Positions 61,783-64,000 of a stretch of DNA of 64,000 bases are shown here, piece by piece; positions within the stretch are counted from its first letter, which is position 1; every line of letters starts with the position of its first letter. The position numbers and the translations under genes are program-made. The DNA lies in contig NZ_JANRKL010000162.1 of NCBI RefSeq assembly GCF_033763495.1, positions 1-64,000 of the forward strand, in the 5' to 3' direction. The notes below the pieces were generated by a model. It did no database searches. It worked only from the letters and a program-made list of their open reading frames with translations, and was not told where the DNA came from. This stretch comes from Haliscomenobacter sp033763495 (GTDB taxonomy: Bacteria > Bacteroidota > Bacteroidia > Chitinophagales > Saprospiraceae).

Positions 61783-61865
61783 TGATGAGTGATAAATGGT
61801 GAATTGCTGCCGCAGCGACATTGTCTAAGTCGCTGCGGCAGCAATTCACCATTTATCACTCATCA
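61783..61865. repeat. Palindromic element C (perfect 37-bp arms)
   Basis: Arms 61783-61819 and 61829-61865 are perfectly complementary over 37 bp, with a 9-bp centre ATTGTCTAA; pairing extends further with mismatches. The inner part (GCTGCCGCAGCGAC, GTCTAAGTCGC) matches the core of elements A and B, while the outer arms (GATAAATGGTGAATT) are unlike them. It separates convergent genes, so it is probably a bidirectional terminator. Confidence 0.85.
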
Positions 61866-61872
61866 TTCATCA

Positions 61873-62910
61873 CTACTTCCCGCCGGTATACATCTTACAA
61901 TCCACTCTGAATTCAATAAAGCGCTGATTGTTTGTCTCCAGAATTTCGGCGATTTTTAAACCTGGATCCACGATACCGCCCAGGTAAAAGTTTCTTCCGC
62001 AGTAGTTGTGCAAATCCACCATCGGCAGCTTCATGTCATTCACATAGTAGATTTGGGAAGCGCCTGGTGCCAGGGTTTTGGTGTTGGAAATCCGTCCACC
62101 GATCACCAGTTTGTCTTCGGGAAACTGCCCGGCAGCAGCTAGTGGCGCATAAGCCATTGGTGCAGCAGTGTTGGAAGAGGTGATGATGTCTACCATATAG
62201 CCATTCGCCGGATCAGTATCCGTACCTACTGCAGGGCCAGTACCAATGTTTTTTACCTCAATTTTGAAGTCTGAAAAAGCCAAACCAGGGCCACCTACGG
62301 GATTGGCGAGGGCCATGTAGGTAATCACCAGGTCAGGGCGAGGGGCGGTGGTTGAACCACTGCAATCCAATTTCACCCGAACAAAGCGAGTATTGTCATT
62401 TTCATTGGTTTCCGCTACTTTTTTACCTGGGTCAGCAATAGCGCCAATGGCTACGTAGCCCAATTGGCAAGGTTTAGCAATTACTTTGGGCAGAGGGAAA
62501 CTCTCCAGATAAGTGTCTTCCTGGCCAGGAGCCAAAGTTTTGGTATTGCTGTAGCGACCGCCGATTACCAGCATGTCTTCCTGGTATTCGTAAGGATTTG
62601 GCACTACGGCAAAGGCGATTGGGGCGCTGGCATCGGTAGACAAAACCAGGTCAACCATGTAACCTTTGGCAGGGTCATCCAGGGTACCAATTGCTTTGGC
62701 AGAGCCTACGTTTTTAACGGTTACTTTGCAATTGACCGTTTCGCCTGGGACGTACACCATTTTTTCTGGAACAATGTTGGTAATGACCAGGTTGGGTGCC
62801 GCAGCCGTTAAAGCAGAGGGATTGACCACTAATGGATTTTGAGCTGATGCCAAAAATGTGACCAAGGAGGCAACAAAAGTGAAAAGTGCATTGATGCTTA
62901 ACTTTTTCAT
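61873..62910 (-). CDS. Secreted CARDB-domain protein
   Basis: A 345-residue exported protein from ATG 62910 (signal peptide MKKLSINALFTFVASLVTF...ASAQ). Two similar ~140-residue Ig-like CARDB units follow: each has a PDLVIT/PNLVIT start, VKNVGSAKAIGT / VKNIGTGPAVGT, GGR[YI]SNTKTLAPG and a final DP-G-K/L-x-x-E-x-x-x-x-N-R-F segment. The close similarity suggests a recent internal duplication. No T9SS tail is seen. Role unknown, possibly adhesive. Confidence 0.85.
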   Translation of the reverse strand: MKKLSINALFTFVASLVTFLASAQNPLVVNPSALTAAAPNLVITNIVPEKMVYVPGETVNCKVTVKNVGSAKAIGTLDDPAKGYMVDLVLSTDASAPIAFAVVPNPYEYQEDMLVIGGRYSNTKTLAPGQEDTYLESFPLPKVIAKPCQLGYVAIGAIADPGKKVAETNENDNTRFVRVKLDCSGSTTAPRPDLVITYMALANPVGGPGLAFSDFKIEVKNIGTGPAVGTDTDPANGYMVDIITSSNTAAPMAYAPLAAAGQFPEDKLVIGGRISNTKTLAPGASQIYYVNDMKLPMVDLHNYCGRNFYLGGIVDPGLKIAEILETNNQRFIEFRVDCKMYTGGK

Positions 62911-63015
62911 TGGGATGTGTTTATCAAGGTTAAAGATGTTCTGAATAAAGACGTTACATCCCAATGTGTCGAACGCAGTTCGTTCCGTTCCAATTTTTTT
63001 TATTTTTTTACCCCA

Positions 63016-64000
63016 TTACACTCCTACCTTATACAAATCAATCGGTTTTTCTTTGCCCTTCAAACTGATATTGCTTACTTTTTCCAGTGAATATGGTGGG
63101 TTCGACAGGATATCAACCAGCTTATCCGTGATGACCATTTTAGCACCAAGGGTGCCACATTCCTTCTCGACCCGCGAGGTAGTATTGAGCACATCGCCAG
63201 AAAATTTGATGGATTTTTTGATCTGCCCCATCTCCCCGATGATCACTTTCCCGCAGTGGACGGCTGCTTTAAATTGTGGGACAATTCCATAACGGCTGAG
63301 GTAGGTGCTCCTTTTTGCTTCGATCGCTTTTTCAAAATCCTGGTAACAAGTCAAACAGCGGGTTTCAAAAGAACCACTGGGGAAAGTCCAGCTGATGATC
63401 ACCAGGTCCCCCACGTACTCCACTACTTCACCTTTATGATGGGTAATGACGGCAGCAATATCATGAAAGAAGTCATTTAAAAATCGATAAAATTTTTCGT
63501 TACCCAGTTTTTCCGCAATGGTGGTGGAATGATTAAGGTCTAGAAACATAAAAATCCTTTGCTCTTCTTTGGGGTTAAAATACCGACCACTGAACATCAT
63601 CCACAATTCATTGCTCCCAAAACGCTCGGATAATTGCAGCCAAAAAGAGGAAAGCAAAACCAAGAGTAGGATTGGGGAAACGGGGTGCCAAAATGCGATT
63701 GAACCGATAAATTTTCGGGTCTCCTGCCAGGCCAATGGATCACCAATGCTTCGACCTGAAAGGATGCTATTGAATGCGTAAGAAATGCTCAGGAGCAGTA
63801 CAAACAATAGCACAGAATAAATGGCGATCTTTTTAAGAATGGCTATCCAGAATTTTTCCCTAGTCATCTTTTTTTGAAAATAAAACAGCTCCAGCAACCC
63901 AAACAGCAGGCTTCCCACAAACAAGCCACCCATGGCTGCGATGGCATTTTTTTCCAAATTGAACTCCTGCATGGGGGCCGTCTCTAACACTCCAGGGTAG
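63016..64000 (-). CDS. Membrane adenylate/guanylate cyclase (N-terminus probably cut by window)
   Basis: A class III nucleotide cyclase. Three hydrophobic helices are visible in the N-terminal half (AAMGGLFVGSLLFGLLELF, IYSVLLFVLLLSIS, PILLLVLLSSFWL). The catalytic domain follows with metal-binding Asp in MFLDLNHSTTIAEKLG and Asp in VVEYVGDLVIISW, then a FSGDVLNTTSRVE loop and a GKEKPIDLYKV end. A GTG at 63990 gives 324 residues, but the frame stays open to the window edge, and family members often have more membrane helices. It would make cAMP or cGMP in response to a membrane signal. Confidence 0.85.
   Translation of the reverse strand, partial: YPGVLETAPMQEFNLEKNAIAAMGGLFVGSLLFGLLELFYFQKKMTREKFWIAILKKIAIYSVLLFVLLLSISYAFNSILSGRSIGDPLAWQETRKFIGSIAFWHPVSPILLLVLLSSFWLQLSERFGSNELWMMFSGRYFNPKEEQRIFMFLDLNHSTTIAEKLGNEKFYRFLNDFFHDIAAVITHHKGEVVEYVGDLVIISWTFPSGSFETRCLTCYQDFEKAIEAKRSTYLSRYGIVPQFKAAVHCGKVIIGEMGQIKKSIKFSGDVLNTTSRVEKECGTLGAKMVITDKLVDILSNPPYSLEKVSNISLKGKEKPIDLYKVGV

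Noticed and set aside
1..64000. tRNA or rRNA genes
   Set aside because: No cloverleaf-like or rRNA-like segment was recognised in the intergenic regions.

Overview
The window looks like a chromosomal segment of a Bacteroidota, most likely a Saprospiria-type bacterium (Haliscomenobacter/Lewinella-like). This is inferred from type IX secretion (T9SS) C-terminal signals of both type A and type B, a giant SprB-repeat adhesin, TAnnTTTG-like -7 promoter boxes, weak Shine-Dalgarno sites and the style of the gene families. No rRNA, tRNA, CRISPR array or intact transposase gene was seen. Both window edges probably cut a gene: leuS at the left, and an adenylate/guanylate cyclase gene at the right.

Layout. 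0-2.9 kb: leuS. 3.0-7.3 kb (minus strand): a tight five-gene lipid pathway of YceI, UbiA prenyltransferase, type III polyketide synthase, methyltransferase and FAD oxidoreductase. This suggests a prenylated, methylated and oxidised phenolic lipid or quinone. 7.6-10 kb: a patch of decaying small accessory genes. It holds an Rpn-type nuclease and an antitoxin-like ORF, each broken by an in-frame TGA, plus three small intact ORFs of unknown function. 10.1-14.1 kb: a distinctly AT-rich two-gene island. One gene encodes an effector-associated-domain-11 (EAD11)-like/transmembrane/carboxypeptidase-regulatory-like protein, the other a secreted TPR and pentapeptide-like protein. 14.3-24 kb: a 2006-residue SprB-repeat T9SS protein, then a C39-peptidase ABC exporter and its HlyD partner. 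24-26.2 kb (minus): a PIF1-like helicase and a DUF72 protein.

26.3-34.2 kb: a biotin cluster, bioF-bioD-[AAA ATPase + DUF4276]-bioA-ketoacyl synthase-bioB. The bracketed AT-rich pair looks like a two-gene ATPase/TOPRIM defence module lodged inside the cluster. tpiA follows. 35.4-43 kb (minus): secreted proteins, namely an NlpE-like duplicated protein, a GH39 glycosidase, a serine hydrolase, a GH18 chitinase-like enzyme and a T9SS type B surface protein. 43-50 kb: an alpha/beta hydrolase, a Tat-exported carboxylesterase, a DUF885 lipoprotein, a sulfurtransferase, a small membrane protein and a LysR regulator. 50.3-51.4 kb: hppD. 51.7-54.2 kb: a PIF1 helicase fused to HRDC and HTH domains. 54.3-61.8 kb: an M1 peptidase with a T9SS signal, a sugar-type MFS transporter, a DUF1080/PA14-like protein and a beta-propeller cytochrome c, the last three probably one carbohydrate-oxidation locus. 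61.9-64 kb: a CARDB protein and the cyclase.

A second layer is a set of intergenic palindromes, at least ten in 64 kb. Many have arms made of short tandem repeats that are inverted about a centre. Four of them, around hppD and the cytochrome gene, share a conserved core while their arms differ. The strongest candidates for new biology are the EAD11/TPR pair, the AAA-DUF4276 pair inside the biotin cluster, the five-gene phenolic-lipid operon, and the modular palindrome family.
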